A DNA stretch of 64,000 nucleotides from Pseudorhizobium endolithicum (lineage in GTDB: Bacteria > Pseudomonadota > Alphaproteobacteria > Rhizobiales > Rhizobiaceae), in assembly GCF_902153245.2 (NCBI RefSeq), contig NZ_CABFWF030000012.1:459823-523822 (forward strand), in the 5' to 3' direction. Position 1 is the first letter of the stretch. Every line of letters begins with the position of its first letter. This document shows positions 54,903-63,975 of the stretch, piece after piece. The position numbers and the translations under genes were made by a program. The notes under the pieces are model-generated. The model saw only the letters and a list, made by a program, of their open reading frames with translations. It did no database searches and was not told the DNA's origin.

Positions 54903-55321
54903 GTTTTTCCCCTTTGCCGCCGCTAGGTAGTCCGTGCCCCCTACGCGATACGGATCCAGACAGTGCCTGATTTGGAAGCTGCCAGCAAATGGTTAACAAA
55001 TTCTGATTCATCCTGGCAAGGTGTATCGGAACTATTAAACACTGGTAGCACCCGTCTGATTTCGCTTGAGGATTGGCCATCGCCTGACTTGAATCACCGG
55101 TTGAGGAAAATCCGCTAAGTGATTCATGCGACTCTCACATTGTCGCGCCAATTTCGGCCTCGGCATTTACCGACCCTTAAATGATCGGCCTTATTGTTAA
55201 TGATGCCCGTAAACGAAAGGTTAACGCGGAAGGAATTTGGATTAACGCCGCCGAGATTTTTTAATCGGGGGTGTATCAATCCGGTTACAGGCGGGTTCGC
55301 CGCACCCACGGAGTATTGCGT
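54903..55321. other. Long divergent regulatory region of ctrA and the FliJ-like gene
   Basis: No gene is seen in these 419 bp, which are distinctly AT-richer than the surroundings. TTAACCAT (minus strand, 54989-54996) matches a CtrA half-site type upstream of ctrA. TAAA-N7-TTAAC at 55210-55225 is one mismatch from the CtrA box TTAA-N7-TTAAC and lies about 97 bp before the FliJ-like gene. Confidence 0.6.
55210..55225 (+). promoter_or_regulatory. CtrA-box candidate before the FliJ-like gene
   Basis: TAAA-CGAAAGG-TTAAC differs from TTAA-N7-TTAAC at one base. Nearby TTAAC also occurs at 55242-55246 without a partner half-site. Confidence 0.45.
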
Positions 55322-55672
55322 ATGAAGTCGCGTGACAGCCTAGTTCGCCTGAAGGAGTTTCAGGTCAACGAAAAACGCCGCCAGTTGCAGCAACTGCAGA
55401 TGATGATGGCGGAATTTGAGCGAATGGCGAAGGAACTCGAGTACCAGATCGGTCTGGAAGAAAAGAAGTCGGGCATTTCGGATCCCGTCCATTTCGCCTA
55501 TCCGACCTTTGCGAAGGCTGCCCGCCAGCGCGCTGACAACCTGCAGGTCTCGATCCGGGAACTGAGGGTGCAGCAGGAGGCGGCGGAACTGGCGCTGGAG
55601 GAAGCCCAGGCGGAACATGCCAAGGCGGCCGCACTGGAAGAACGCGACGGCGCGATGCGGGCCCGCGCCTGA
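55322..55672 (+). CDS. FliJ-like coiled-coil protein
   Basis: The 116-aa, almost wholly α-helical coiled-coil protein (RLKEFQVNEKRRQLQQLQMM, then ELRVQQEAAELALEEAQ) has the length and pattern of the flagellar export chaperone FliJ. No other flagellar gene is near; its place next to ctrA and sciP, regulators of motility genes, supports the call. CGGAG precedes the ATG. Confidence 0.78.
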   Translation: MKSRDSLVRLKEFQVNEKRRQLQQLQMMMAEFERMAKELEYQIGLEEKKSGISDPVHFAYPTFAKAARQRADNLQVSIRELRVQQEAAELALEEAQAEHAKAAALEERDGAMRARA

Positions 55673-55698
55673 GGTCCGATAATCTGCCTGAAGCCGAT

Positions 55699-55723
55699 GC
55701 CGCGCGCCGACAGGCCGCGCGGC
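55699..55723 (+). terminator. Hairpin after the FliJ-like gene
   Basis: GCCGCGCG at 55699-55706 and CGCGCGGC at 55716-55723 form an 8-bp stem followed by CTTGACGTCT. The T-content is poor, so termination is tentative. Confidence 0.4.
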
Positions 55724-55767
55724 CTTGACGTCTGGCGAAGCGGCGCCCCTCCGGAAGAGGGGGTAGT

Positions 55768-56049
55768 TTACCCGCTGATGACGTCGCGCCAATCGGTGTG
55801 GCGCGCCGCCTGCGCCTTGAAGAAGGGGCAGAGCGGTATGATCTTCCAGTTGCTCCGGCGGGCTTCCTCCACCGCGTGCGCCGCAAGCGCCTGGCCGACG
55901 CCCTGGCCGCGCAAGGCATCCGGCACCCCGGTATGGTCGATGATGATCAGCCGGGGCGATGTGCGCGAATAGGTCATCTCTGCCTCGTGCCCCTCGACCG
56001 ACGCCACGTAGCGTCCGCCCGATCTGCCTTCCTCATGTACGATATTCAT
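55768..56049 (-). CDS. Small GNAT-fold N-acetyltransferase (YjdJ type)
   Basis: The 93-aa protein has the acetyl-CoA loop DALRGQGVGQALAAHAVEEAR and the family ending KIIPLCPFFKAQAARHTDW. These minimal GNAT proteins are often annotated as acetyltransferases; the substrate is unknown. It stands between the FliJ-like and sciP genes and faces the FliJ-like gene. Confidence 0.88.
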   Translation of the reverse strand: MNIVHEEGRSGGRYVASVEGHEAEMTYSRTSPRLIIIDHTGVPDALRGQGVGQALAAHAVEEARRSNWKIIPLCPFFKAQAARHTDWRDVISG

Positions 56050-56090
56050 CCGAGCCTCCGTTTCCGCGGCAGAAGCTAAAGCATCCGCGG

Positions 56091-56130
56091 AGTGGGGCCA
56101 AGTGGGGCCAAGCGGCGCCAGGTGGGGCGA
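56091..56130. repeat. Four imperfect copies of a 10-bp unit
   Basis: AGTGGGGCCA is repeated exactly at 56091-56100 and 56101-56110, then as AGCGGCGCCA and GGTGGGGCGA. It lies in the 233-bp gap between the GNAT and sciP genes, which otherwise shows no gene. Confidence 0.7.
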
Positions 56131-56282
56131 AGGGGAACGGAGGACAGGGGAGCAGTGGCGAGCGGCGGGGGGCAGCCGGCGAATGCCGCCCTTCCGCCAT
56201 GGCGGCGGATCTTAAATGCCGAAAAGCGCCGCGGTGTGGTCTGCCGGCGGCGCCTCAGGAATAGCAGATGGAAAGGTCGGGC

Positions 56283-56558
56283 CTAGTGCCGATACTGCTG
56301 GATGCGCGTCGTGCGCAGTCCTGCCAGGCCGTGATCGTTGATGGAGGACTGCCAGGAAAGGAATTCCTCGACCGTCAGCGTATAGCGCTCGCAGGCCTCC
56401 TCGAGGCTCAGCAGTCCACCCCGAACTGCAGCGACCACCTCGGCCTTGCGGCGAATGACCCAGCGGCGGGTGTTCGCCGGCGGCAGGTCGGCAATCGTCA
56501 AGGGACTGCCATCGGGGCCGATAACATATTTCACTCGGGGGCGTATCATTTCGGTCAT
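56283..56558 (-). CDS. sciP: CtrA inhibitor SciP (DUF1153)
   Basis: SciP binds CtrA or DNA at CtrA promoters and blocks activation in the G1/swarmer state. The 91-aa protein has the family core: VKYVIGPDGSPLTIADLPP, RRWVIRRKAEVVAAVRGGLL and LSLEEACERYTLTVEEFLSW, a helix-turn-helix. Its length equals that of other rhizobial SciP proteins. The upstream region carries a CtrA-box-like motif. Confidence 0.94.
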   Translation of the reverse strand: MTEMIRPRVKYVIGPDGSPLTIADLPPANTRRWVIRRKAEVVAAVRGGLLSLEEACERYTLTVEEFLSWQSSINDHGLAGLRTTRIQQYRH

Positions 56559-56610
56559 GGGACTCTCTACACAAACACAAGACCACGGAGGGGAGCCTAG
56601 ACCCGCAGTT

Positions 56611-56626
56611 TTAACATTTACCTAAA
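56611..56626. promoter_or_regulatory. CtrA-box-like motif before sciP
   Basis: TTAA-CATTTAC-CTAAA is an imperfect match to TTAA-N7-TTAAC, 53 bp before the sciP start. It is consistent with known CtrA control of sciP but is weak on its own. Confidence 0.3.
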
Positions 56627-56714
56627 TGTGGCGAAGCATTTGTTCCAAAAATCTCCGGCCGCGCGAAAAACCTCCGGATCGATCGCGGAGGGGGCTGGCC
56701 GGATGGGAAGGGCT

Positions 56715-56912
56715 TCAGAAGCCCTTGCCGCCGCGCAGCTCGTTGAGCAGCGTGCCGATCATGATCCTGAGGTCGAGGAGGATCGAGAAATGCTGGATAT
56801 AGTAGAGATCGCAGGCAGTGCGGGCGCGGGCCTTGCCAGCCGTCTCGGTGGCCCCGGCGTAGTGGAAGGGGCAGGAGCCGTCGAGACGGATGAGGTCGGC
56901 AACCTGCAGCTC
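56715..56912 (-). pseudogene. C-terminal remnant of a sugar transferase
   Basis: Reading the minus strand from 56912 gives 65 sense codons with no start (ELQVADLIRLDGSCPFHYAG, later DLYYIQHFSILLDLRI, ending NELRGGKGF). The DLYYI-x-HFS-x-LLDLRI pattern is the C-terminus of polyprenyl-phosphate sugar transferases used in surface polysaccharide synthesis. The rest of the gene is missing: the frame meets the TAG stop of the DUF2793 gene at 56913. So this is a truncated, non-functional tail left by rearrangement or insertion. Confidence 0.72.
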
Positions 56913-57938
56913 CTAGAGTAAAACCAGCGACAGCTGCGTCCCTCCGCCGACCAGCGAGAGTTCGGCTGTGCCGTCGTGACGAAGCGTCAGGTCGTCGTCA
57001 GCCGAGAGCTCGATGACGCCGGTGACAGTCTGTGTGCCGGAACTGCCGGCGGGGCCGGCAAGTTCCAGCGCGGTCTGCGCGCCGTTGACCATCAGTGTCG
57101 CGATATGTCCCGACGAGGCTGAAACGCGGATCTGGAGGCAGGCAAGGTACAGACCGGCGGCCGGCACGACGATACTATTGCCGCCAGCGGGAGCGGCTGT
57201 CCCCAGGCTGAAGCCCCCCTGGTTGATGCCGAAGGCGGTGAAGCCGCTGAACTGCCCGTCGGGAGGCGACATCGTCGTTCCCGTCCGATAGGCCCGCATC
57301 ACCGGCTGATGGGGGCGGAAAACGCGGCCCGCCGCGTCGAGGGACAGGCCGGTCCTCCACGTGATGCCGTCGCTCACCTTGATCGATAGGGCGTCGCTGC
57401 CGGCGAGGCCGATTTCGGCCCGTCCTGTGAAGCCCGTCTGAAATAGGAGGGAAGCCGTGTCGGCGGCGCTCTCCTTGTTGATCTTGAGCTGGTGGCCGCC
57501 GCCCGCGTGGTTGAAGAGCGAGGCGGGCGAGGAGAGGGCCAGCCGGTTGGTCGCATCGCCCTGGGCATTGATCCCGACCGTTTCGAAAAGCCCATGGTCG
57601 GGCAGGACCGAACGCCATCCGTCTTCCGCCAATACCTTCATCTCGGAACTGCCGGTGAACCAGGCCCGGCAGCCGATTGTCGGCCGGTGGAAGCTCCAGC
57701 TGCCATCCTGCAGGCTGGCGACCATCCCTTCCTTTCCGGCCCATTCGCCGGTGGCCGGCCAGCCGACCAGAAATGCCTCTCCCTCCGCAGGCGTCTGCGG
57801 CGGCCCGGTCAGTTCTCCGGCGATCGTCAGCTGGACCAGGGTGTCCAAGGCAAGCAGCGCCTCGTTGTGGGTGACATGCTTCTGTGCCTGGGCGGGAAGG
57901 ATGAACGGCAGGTTGAGCTTGGGGGTGGTGTCGGCCAT
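56913..57938 (-). CDS. DUF2793 phage-type protein
   Basis: The 341-aa protein has the DUF2793 N-terminal pattern (TPKLNLPFILPAQAQKHVTHNEAL, shown here as two parts in the sequence: LNLPFILPAQAQKHVTHNEA), seen in prophage and gene-transfer-agent-like clusters, and a C-terminal β-rich domain (GLYLACLQIRVSASSGHIA...LRHDGTAELSLVGGG) with a C1q/TNF-like look, perhaps a receptor-binding or tail-associated module. No other phage gene lies near. Its stop immediately precedes the sugar-transferase remnant in the same frame. Confidence 0.8.
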   Translation of the reverse strand: MADTTPKLNLPFILPAQAQKHVTHNEALLALDTLVQLTIAGELTGPPQTPAEGEAFLVGWPATGEWAGKEGMVASLQDGSWSFHRPTIGCRAWFTGSSEMKVLAEDGWRSVLPDHGLFETVGINAQGDATNRLALSSPASLFNHAGGGHQLKINKESAADTASLLFQTGFTGRAEIGLAGSDALSIKVSDGITWRTGLSLDAAGRVFRPHQPVMRAYRTGTTMSPPDGQFSGFTAFGINQGGFSLGTAAPAGGNSIVVPAAGLYLACLQIRVSASSGHIATLMVNGAQTALELAGPAGSSGTQTVTGVIELSADDDLTLRHDGTAELSLVGGGTQLSLVLL

Positions 57939-58356
57939 GGTCGTGCGCTCCGTTGCGGGAGCTTCAGTCTAGGAGGCTGAGTGCGGAGGGGGATGCCGGA
58001 GCCGCTAAGCCGCTGTTTTGATACGGGCCGGGGCCCGAAAACATGCCCCTGACGATCCGGTCCCGAAGACCGGGCCGAGCGGTTTGTCCGTTGCGTCTTG
58101 CGCCGGGATGGCAGCACGATGTTCCAACTTCCCTAAGGAAGGAGCAAATTTGTGCTTTCGGCGCTTAGTTTTTGGAAAAGCCGCCTTTTCGATGAGCATA
58201 TTGTTGAGAACCCGAAGGATTTCGCCACGTTCTCGGCTTTTTGTCTTCACATTTATCCCGAAAACGGTATTGGATGCGCGCCGAAGCCCGGAAGACTTCC
58301 CGGGTCCGGAATAGAGAAGATGCGGCCGACGGGGACCGCATCCAGGGGAAAAATTG
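57939..58356. other. 418-bp gap before livH
   Basis: No gene is seen. The region holds a small GC hairpin (CCGGTC/GACCGG, 58057-58073) and an AT-rich stretch at 58140-58260 that probably contains the liv promoter; no -10/-35 pair stands out. Confidence 0.5.
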
Positions 58357-59259
58357 ATGGAGTACTTTATCCAGCAGCTCGCCAACGGGCTGACTCTTGG
58401 ATCGATCTATGGCCTCATCGCGATCGGCTATACGATGGTTTACGGCATCATCGGGATGATCAACTTCGCCCATGGTGACATTTTCATGCTCGGCGGCTTC
58501 GCCGCCCTCATCGTCTTCCTTATCCTGACATCGTTCTTCGCCGGCATACCGGTGGCGCTGGCGCTGCTGGCGATGCTGATCGTCGCGATGCTGATGACCA
58601 GCCTGTGGAACTGGACGATCGAGCGCGTCGCCTACCGGCCGCTGCGCGGCTCGTTCCGGCTGGCGCCGCTGATCACGGCGATCGGCATGTCGATCGTGCT
58701 GTCGAACTTCATTCAGGTGACACAGGGACCGCGCAACAAGCCGATCCCCGCGCTCGTGACCGACGTCTACCATTTCGGCGCGATCACCATCTCGCTCAAG
58801 CAGATCATCATCATCGCGGTCACCGCCGTGTTGCTGACGATCTTCTGGTACATCGTCAACAAGACGCCGCTCGGGCGCGCCCAGCGGGCGACGGAGCAGG
58901 ACCGCAAGATGGCGGCCCTGCTCGGCGTCGATGTGGACCGCACGATTTCCGTCACCTTCGTCATGGGCGCGGCGCTCGCTGCCGTCGCGGGAACGATGTA
59001 CCTGATGTATTACGGGGTTGCCTCGTTCAACGACGGCTTCATTCCCGGCGTCAAGGCGTTCACGGCAGCGGTCCTCGGCGGCATCGGCTCGCTTCCCGGT
59101 GCGGTGCTCGGCGGATTGCTGATCGGCCTGATCGAATCGCTGTGGTCGGCCTACTTCACGATCGCCTACAAGGACGTCGCGACCTTCGCGCTGCTGGCCT
59201 TCGTGCTGATCTTCAAGCCGACCGGTATCCTGGGTCGTCCGGAAGTGGAAAAGGTGTGA
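58357..59259 (+). CDS. livH: Branched-chain amino acid ABC permease LivH
   Basis: The 300-aa inner-membrane permease has about eight helices and the LivH motifs NGLTLGSIYGLIAIGYTMVYG, INFAHGDIFMLGGF and VLGGIGSLPGAVLGG. With LivM it forms the channel for Leu/Ile/Val uptake. The ATG at 58357 is preferred over a TTG one codon earlier; AGGGGA lies upstream. First gene of livHMGF. Confidence 0.95.
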   Translation: MEYFIQQLANGLTLGSIYGLIAIGYTMVYGIIGMINFAHGDIFMLGGFAALIVFLILTSFFAGIPVALALLAMLIVAMLMTSLWNWTIERVAYRPLRGSFRLAPLITAIGMSIVLSNFIQVTQGPRNKPIPALVTDVYHFGAITISLKQIIIIAVTAVLLTIFWYIVNKTPLGRAQRATEQDRKMAALLGVDVDRTISVTFVMGAALAAVAGTMYLMYYGVASFNDGFIPGVKAFTAAVLGGIGSLPGAVLGGLLIGLIESLWSAYFTIAYKDVATFALLAFVLIFKPTGILGRPEVEKV

Positions 59260-59260
59260 C

Positions 59261-60649
59261 ATGTCCCAGGCTTCCGTTTCCGAAAATACCGGCGTCATGG
59301 GCAAGGCAGTGAAGGAAGCGCTCTTTGCGGGCGCAATGGCTTTCGGCCTCTTTCTCCTCTATGTCGGCATCGAGACCTACCAGAACATCAACAACCAACT
59401 GGTCTGGCGGACCCGTTGGGGCCTGCTGGCCACCTTCGTGGTCATCGCCGCGGTCAGCCGCTTTGCCGTGGTTGCCTTCATCAAGCCTCATCTCGATCGC
59501 CGGAAGCTCGCCAAGGCGAAGTCCGGCGTGCTCGAGATCTCCGAGGAGAAAGGCTTCTTCCACAAGCACTTCCTCAAGATCGCACTGGTGGCGCTACTGG
59601 TCTATCCGATTGCATCGGTGATGCTGGCCGGCACCCAGGGATCGCTCAAGTATGTCGACAATTTCGGCATCCAGATCCTCATCTACGTCATGCTGGCCTG
59701 GGGTCTGAACATCGTTGTCGGCCTCGCGGGCCTGCTCGATCTTGGTTATGTCGCTTTCTATGCGGTCGGCGCCTATTCCTACGCGCTGCTGTCGGAGCAT
59801 TTCGGCCTGTCCTTCTGGCTGCTGCTTCCGCTCGCCGGCATCCTTGCCGCCTTCTGGGGCATCATCCTCGGCTTCCCGGTTCTGCGCCTTCGTGGTGACT
59901 ACCTTGCCATCGTCACGCTCGCCTTCGGCGAGATCATCCGCCTGGTGCTGATCAACTGGACGGACGTCACCAAGGGCACGTTCGGCATCTCGGGCATTCC
60001 CAAGGCCTCCTTCTTCGGCATCTGGAGCTTCGATGTCGGGGCGCCGAACAATTTCACCAAGGCGTGGGGACTCTCCATGTCCTCCGCCTACTACAAGATC
60101 TTCTTGTTCTACCTGATCCTCGCGCTCTGCATGCTGACGGCCTATGTGACCATCAAGCTGCGCCGCATGCCGATCGGGCGCGCCTGGGAGGCCCTGCGCG
60201 AAGACGAGATCGCCTGCCGCTCGCTCGGCATCAACACCGTCACCACGAAGCTGACCGCGTTCGCGATCGGGGCCATGTTCGGCGGCTTTGCTGGGGCCTT
60301 CTTCGCCACCCGCCAGGGTTTCGTATCGCCGGAAAGCTTCGTGTTCCTGGAGTCGGCCGTCATCCTCGCGATCGTCGTTCTCGGCGGGATGGGGTCGCTG
60401 ACCGGCATCGCCATCGCGGCCGTGGTCATGGTGGGCGGCACGGAGCTTCTGCGCGAGATGGAGTTCCTGAAGCACGTCTTCGGCCCGGACTTCACCCCGG
60501 AACTGTACCGCATGCTGCTGTTCGGCCTGGCGATGATCATCGTCATGGTGTTCAAGCCGCGCGGCTTCGTGGGCTCGCGCGAGCCCACGGCCTTCCTGAA
60601 GCAGCGCAAGGCGGTATCCGGCAGCTTCACCAAGGAGGGCCACGGCTGA
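59261..60649 (+). CDS. livM: Branched-chain amino acid ABC permease LivM
   Basis: The 462-aa permease carries two extra N-terminal hydrophobic segments before the core, as in LivM proteins of enterobacteria. Core motifs are IVVGLAGLLDLGYVAFYAVGAY, PVLRLRGDYLAIVTLAFGEI and VLGGMGSLTGIAIAA. It begins 1 bp after livH and its stop overlaps the livG start. Confidence 0.95.
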   Translation: MSQASVSENTGVMGKAVKEALFAGAMAFGLFLLYVGIETYQNINNQLVWRTRWGLLATFVVIAAVSRFAVVAFIKPHLDRRKLAKAKSGVLEISEEKGFFHKHFLKIALVALLVYPIASVMLAGTQGSLKYVDNFGIQILIYVMLAWGLNIVVGLAGLLDLGYVAFYAVGAYSYALLSEHFGLSFWLLLPLAGILAAFWGIILGFPVLRLRGDYLAIVTLAFGEIIRLVLINWTDVTKGTFGISGIPKASFFGIWSFDVGAPNNFTKAWGLSMSSAYYKIFLFYLILALCMLTAYVTIKLRRMPIGRAWEALREDEIACRSLGINTVTTKLTAFAIGAMFGGFAGAFFATRQGFVSPESFVFLESAVILAIVVLGGMGSLTGIAIAAVVMVGGTELLREMEFLKHVFGPDFTPELYRMLLFGLAMIIVMVFKPRGFVGSREPTAFLKQRKAVSGSFTKEGHG

Positions 60650-61512
60650 TGACCCTCGGAAACAACAGCATGAGCAACGATACGATCCTGAAGGTCGAAC
60701 ACCTCTCGATGAAGTTCGGCGGCCTGATGGCCATCAACGACTTCTCCTTCGAGGCGAAGCGCGGCGAGATCACTGCGCTGATCGGGCCGAACGGGGCGGG
60801 CAAGACCACGGTCTTCAACTGCATCACCGGCTTCTACAAGCCGACCATGGGCATGATCACCCTGACGCAGAAGAGCGGCGAGCGCTACCTGCTGGAGCGG
60901 CTTCGCGACTTCGAGATCACCAAGGTGGCCAAGGTCTCGCGGACCTTCCAGAACATTCGGCTGTTTTCCGGCCTGACCGTGCTGGAGAACCTTCTCGTGG
61001 CGCAGCACAATGCGCTGATGAAGGCCTCTGGCTACACGATCCTCGGGCTCCTCGGACTGCCGGCCTACCGCAGGGCGTCAGCGGCCGCGATCGAGAAGGC
61101 GAAATATTGGCTGGACAAGGCGGATCTGACGGAGCGCGCCGACGATCCCGCCGGGGACCTCCCGTATGGCGCACAGCGCCGGCTGGAGATCGCTCGCGCC
61201 ATGTGCACCGGGCCGGAGCTTCTGTGCCTGGACGAGCCGGCCGCCGGCCTGAACCCGCGTGAATCCGCCGCGCTCAACACGCTGCTGCATTCCATCCGTG
61301 ACGAAGGCGTCTCGATCCTGCTGATCGAGCACGACATGTCCGTCGTCATGGAGATTTCCGACCATGTCGTGGTGCTCGAATACGGCCAGAAGATTTCCGA
61401 CGGCACGCCGGACCACGTGAAGAACGACCCGAAGGTGATCGCTGCCTATCTCGGTGTCGAGGATGACGAAGTTGAACAGATCGAAGAACAGCTCGACGAG
61501 GGGAGGATCTGA
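60649..61512 (+). CDS. livG: Branched-chain amino acid ABC ATPase LivG
   Basis: The 287-aa ATPase has Walker A GPNGAGKTT, signature LPYGAQRRLEIARAM (LivG-type, in place of LSGGQ), and Walker B LLCLDEPAAGLNP. Its ATG at 60649 overlaps the livM stop (TGATG) with AAGGAGG upstream; an in-frame ATG seven codons on is an alternative. It pairs with LivF to power import. Confidence 0.95.
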   Translation: MTLGNNSMSNDTILKVEHLSMKFGGLMAINDFSFEAKRGEITALIGPNGAGKTTVFNCITGFYKPTMGMITLTQKSGERYLLERLRDFEITKVAKVSRTFQNIRLFSGLTVLENLLVAQHNALMKASGYTILGLLGLPAYRRASAAAIEKAKYWLDKADLTERADDPAGDLPYGAQRRLEIARAMCTGPELLCLDEPAAGLNPRESAALNTLLHSIRDEGVSILLIEHDMSVVMEISDHVVVLEYGQKISDGTPDHVKNDPKVIAAYLGVEDDEVEQIEEQLDEGRI

Positions 61513-62240
61513 TGTCCGGTGAACCCCTTCTGAAGGTGCAGGGTGTCCAGACCTTCTACGGCAATATCCGCGCCCTCGACGGCGTCGATGTCCATGTCGA
61601 TCGTGGCGAGATCGTCAGTCTGATCGGCGCCAACGGTGCGGGCAAGTCGACGCTGATGATGACGATCTGCGGCAGCCCGCAGGCGCGCCACGGCTCGATC
61701 ATCTTCGACGGCGAAGACATCACCCGGCAGCCGACGCATCTGATCGCGCGGCGCCGGATCGCCCAGTCGCCCGAAGGCCGGCGCATCTTCCCGCGGATGA
61801 CCGTCTACGAAAACCTGCAGATGGGTGCGGGTCTCGACAACCTCAAATATTTCAACGAGGACGTGGAGAAGATCTTCACGCTCTTCCCGCGGCTGAAGGA
61901 GCGGCAGAGCCAGCGAGGCGGCACGCTGTCGGGCGGGGAGCAGCAGATGCTGTCGATCGGGCGCGCGCTGATGGCGCGGCCGAAACTTCTCCTGCTCGAC
62001 GAGCCGTCCCTCGGTCTGGCGCCGCTGATCGTCAAGGGCATCTTCGACGCGATCAAGAAGCTCAATGAGGAGGAGGGGCTGACGGTCTTCCTCGTGGAGC
62101 AGAACGCGTTTGCCGCCCTCAAGCTGTCCCACCGCGCCTATGTTATGGTCAACGGCAAGGTCACCATGGCGGGCACCGGCAGGGAACTGCTCACCAATCC
62201 TGAAGTGCGCGCCGCCTACCTCGAGGGGGGCCGGCATTGA
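61512..62240 (+). CDS. livF: Branched-chain amino acid ABC ATPase LivF
   Basis: The 242-aa ATPase has Walker A GANGAGKST, signature LSGGEQQMLSIGRALM, Walker B LLLLDEPSLGLAP and switch His region FLVEQNAF. Its ATG overlaps the livG stop. It completes the four membrane and ATPase components of the Liv system. Confidence 0.95.
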   Translation: MSGEPLLKVQGVQTFYGNIRALDGVDVHVDRGEIVSLIGANGAGKSTLMMTICGSPQARHGSIIFDGEDITRQPTHLIARRRIAQSPEGRRIFPRMTVYENLQMGAGLDNLKYFNEDVEKIFTLFPRLKERQSQRGGTLSGGEQQMLSIGRALMARPKLLLLDEPSLGLAPLIVKGIFDAIKKLNEEEGLTVFLVEQNAFAALKLSHRAYVMVNGKVTMAGTGRELLTNPEVRAAYLEGGRH

Positions 62241-62264
62241 TCGGCGCGGCAGGGAGAAGTTGAA

Positions 62265-62618
62265 ATGCAAGGTTTGTTCTTCGAAACGGATACGGGCGTT
62301 CGCTACGTTCTGCGCGCTCTCGTCATGCTGATCGGCTTCTGGACAGCGTGGCGGACCGGAAAGGCGGTCGCTGAAGGCTGGGACAACTACCCGACCGTGG
62401 TGGTCTACACCCTCCTACTGGGCGTAGTGATGCGGTTTCTCCACTATGCCCTGTTCCAGGGACCGTTCATCAGCCCGTTCTTCTACGCGATCGACGTCGT
62501 GATCCTGCTGGTGTTCTCCACCATCGGATTCCGGATGCGGCGCACGCGCCAGATGGTGCATAACTACTACTGGCTCTACGACCAGACCTCAGCTTTCTCA
62601 TGGAAGAAGAAAGATTGA
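62265..62618 (+). CDS. Small membrane protein in the liv operon
   Basis: The 117-aa protein has three hydrophobic segments (ALVMLIGFWTAWRTG, VVVYTLLLGVVMRFLHYALF, AIDVVILLVFSTIGF) and a basic tail with aromatic residues. It probably belongs to a small rhizobial family (DUF6867-like, from memory, uncertain). It sits 24 bp after livF and before livK on the same strand, suggesting a partner of the transporter. Confidence 0.8.
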   Translation: MQGLFFETDTGVRYVLRALVMLIGFWTAWRTGKAVAEGWDNYPTVVVYTLLLGVVMRFLHYALFQGPFISPFFYAIDVVILLVFSTIGFRMRRTRQMVHNYYWLYDQTSAFSWKKKD

Positions 62619-62757
62619 CAGTCGCGGAAAACTGGCCTCAGATTGGGCAAAGGTTCAACCGTGACAAGACCTTAGAGTGGAACAGTTTCCGGCGCGATAA
62701 TGGTGGGTATCGTGCAGGCTTTCGTAACCCAACCCGCTTATAAAAACTGGGAGTAAC

Positions 62758-63879
62758 ATGATGAAGAAGTCTCTTCTTTCCGCCGTTGCGCTGACAGCTG
62801 TTGTCGCGTTTGGCGGCAGCGCTTGGGCTGACATTCTGGTCGGCGTCGGCGGTCCCTTCACGGGCCCGAATGCTGTCTTCGGTGCGCAGTTGCAGAGGGG
62901 TGCTGAGCAGGCGGCTGCAGAGATCAATGCGGCTGGCGGCCTCAACGGCGAACAGGTTCGCATTGTCCTCGGCGACGACGTCTCTGACCCGAAGCAGGGT
63001 ATTTCGGTTGCGAACAAGTTCGTTGCCGACGGTGTGAAGTTCGTGGTCGGCCACTTCAACTCCGGCGTCTCGATCCCGGCTTCGGAAGTCTATGCTGAAA
63101 ACGGCATCCTGCAGATTTCGCCGGCTTCCACCAACCCGACCTTTACTGAGCGCGGCCTGTGGAACACCTTCCGTACTTGCGGTCGTGACGACCAGCAGGG
63201 CTCGATCGCGGGTGCCTACCTTGCCGAAAAGTTCAAGGACGCCAAGATCGCCATCATCGACGACAAGACCCCGTATGGTCAGGGTCTCGCCGAAGAAACC
63301 AAGAAAGCGATGAACGCGGCCGGCGTGACCGAAGTCATCCGCGAAGGCGTCAACACCGGCGACAAGGACTTCTCCGCCCTCATCGCCAAGATGAAGGAAG
63401 CCGGCGTTTCGATCATCTACTGGGGTGGCCTTCACACGGAAGCCGGCCTGATCATCCGCCAGGCAGCCGACCAGGGCCTCGACGCCACGCTCGTATCCGG
63501 TGACGGCATCGTCTCCAACGAATTGGCTTCGATCGCCGGCGACGCCGTAGAAGGCACGCTCAACACCTTCGGCCCCGACCCGCGTCTTGCGCCGCAGAAC
63601 AAGGAACTGGTCGAGAAGTTCCGGGCCTCGGGCTTCGAGCCGGAAGCCTACACGCTCTACTCCTATGCCGCCATGCAGGTAATCGCAGGTGCAGCCAAGG
63701 CCGCCGGCTCCAATGAACCGGAAGCCATCGCTGAAGCAATGAAGGCCAACACCTTCCCCACCGCCCTCGGCGACATGGGCTTCGACGAGAAGGGCGACCC
63801 GAAGCTTCCGGGCTATGTCATGTACGAGTGGAGGAAAGGCGAAGACGGCAACTTCAGCTACTTCCAGAAGGAAGACTGA
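62758..63879 (+). CDS. livK: Branched-chain amino acid-binding protein LivK/LivJ
   Basis: The 373-aa periplasmic protein has a signal peptide ([20 protein letters not shown]) and the family-5 motif [20 protein letters not shown], two Cys-poor lobes, and typical [12 protein letters not shown] and [13 protein letters not shown]. Codons are biased toward a highly expressed set (more C/T-ending Lys-free wobble). ATG at 62758 and 62761 both follow GGGAG. A strong terminator follows. Confidence 0.95.
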   Translation: MMKKSLLSAVALTAVVAFGGSAWADILVGVGGPFTGPNAVFGAQLQRGAEQAAAEINAAGGLNGEQVRIVLGDDVSDPKQGISVANKFVADGVKFVVGHFNSGVSIPASEVYAENGILQISPASTNPTFTERGLWNTFRTCGRDDQQGSIAGAYLAEKFKDAKIAIIDDKTPYGQGLAEETKKAMNAAGVTEVIREGVNTGDKDFSALIAKMKEAGVSIIYWGGLHTEAGLIIRQAADQGLDATLVSGDGIVSNELASIAGDAVEGTLNTFGPDPRLAPQNKELVEKFRASGFEPEAYTLYSYAAMQVIAGAAKAAGSNEPEAIAEAMKANTFPTALGDMGFDEKGDPKLPGYVMYEWRKGEDGNFSYFQKED

Positions 63880-63941
63880 TCGTCCGCCGAAAGGCGATAT
63901 TCGGAGGGCCTGGCGAAAGCCGGGCCCTCAGACCGCTGACA

Positions 63942-63975
63942 AACCCGTCGATTTTTCGGCGGGTTTTGTTTTGTG
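63942..63975 (+). terminator. Rho-independent terminator of the liv operon
   Basis: AAACCCG-CGA pairs with TCG-CGGGTTT across TTTT, followed by TGTTTTGTG. It lies 63 bp after the livK stop. Confidence 0.85.

Noticed and set aside
56715..57938. Single fused DUF2793-sugar transferase protein through TAG
   Set aside because: DUF2793 has a natural C-terminus, and the two parts belong to unrelated families, so a shared frame (one chance in three) is the simpler reading.
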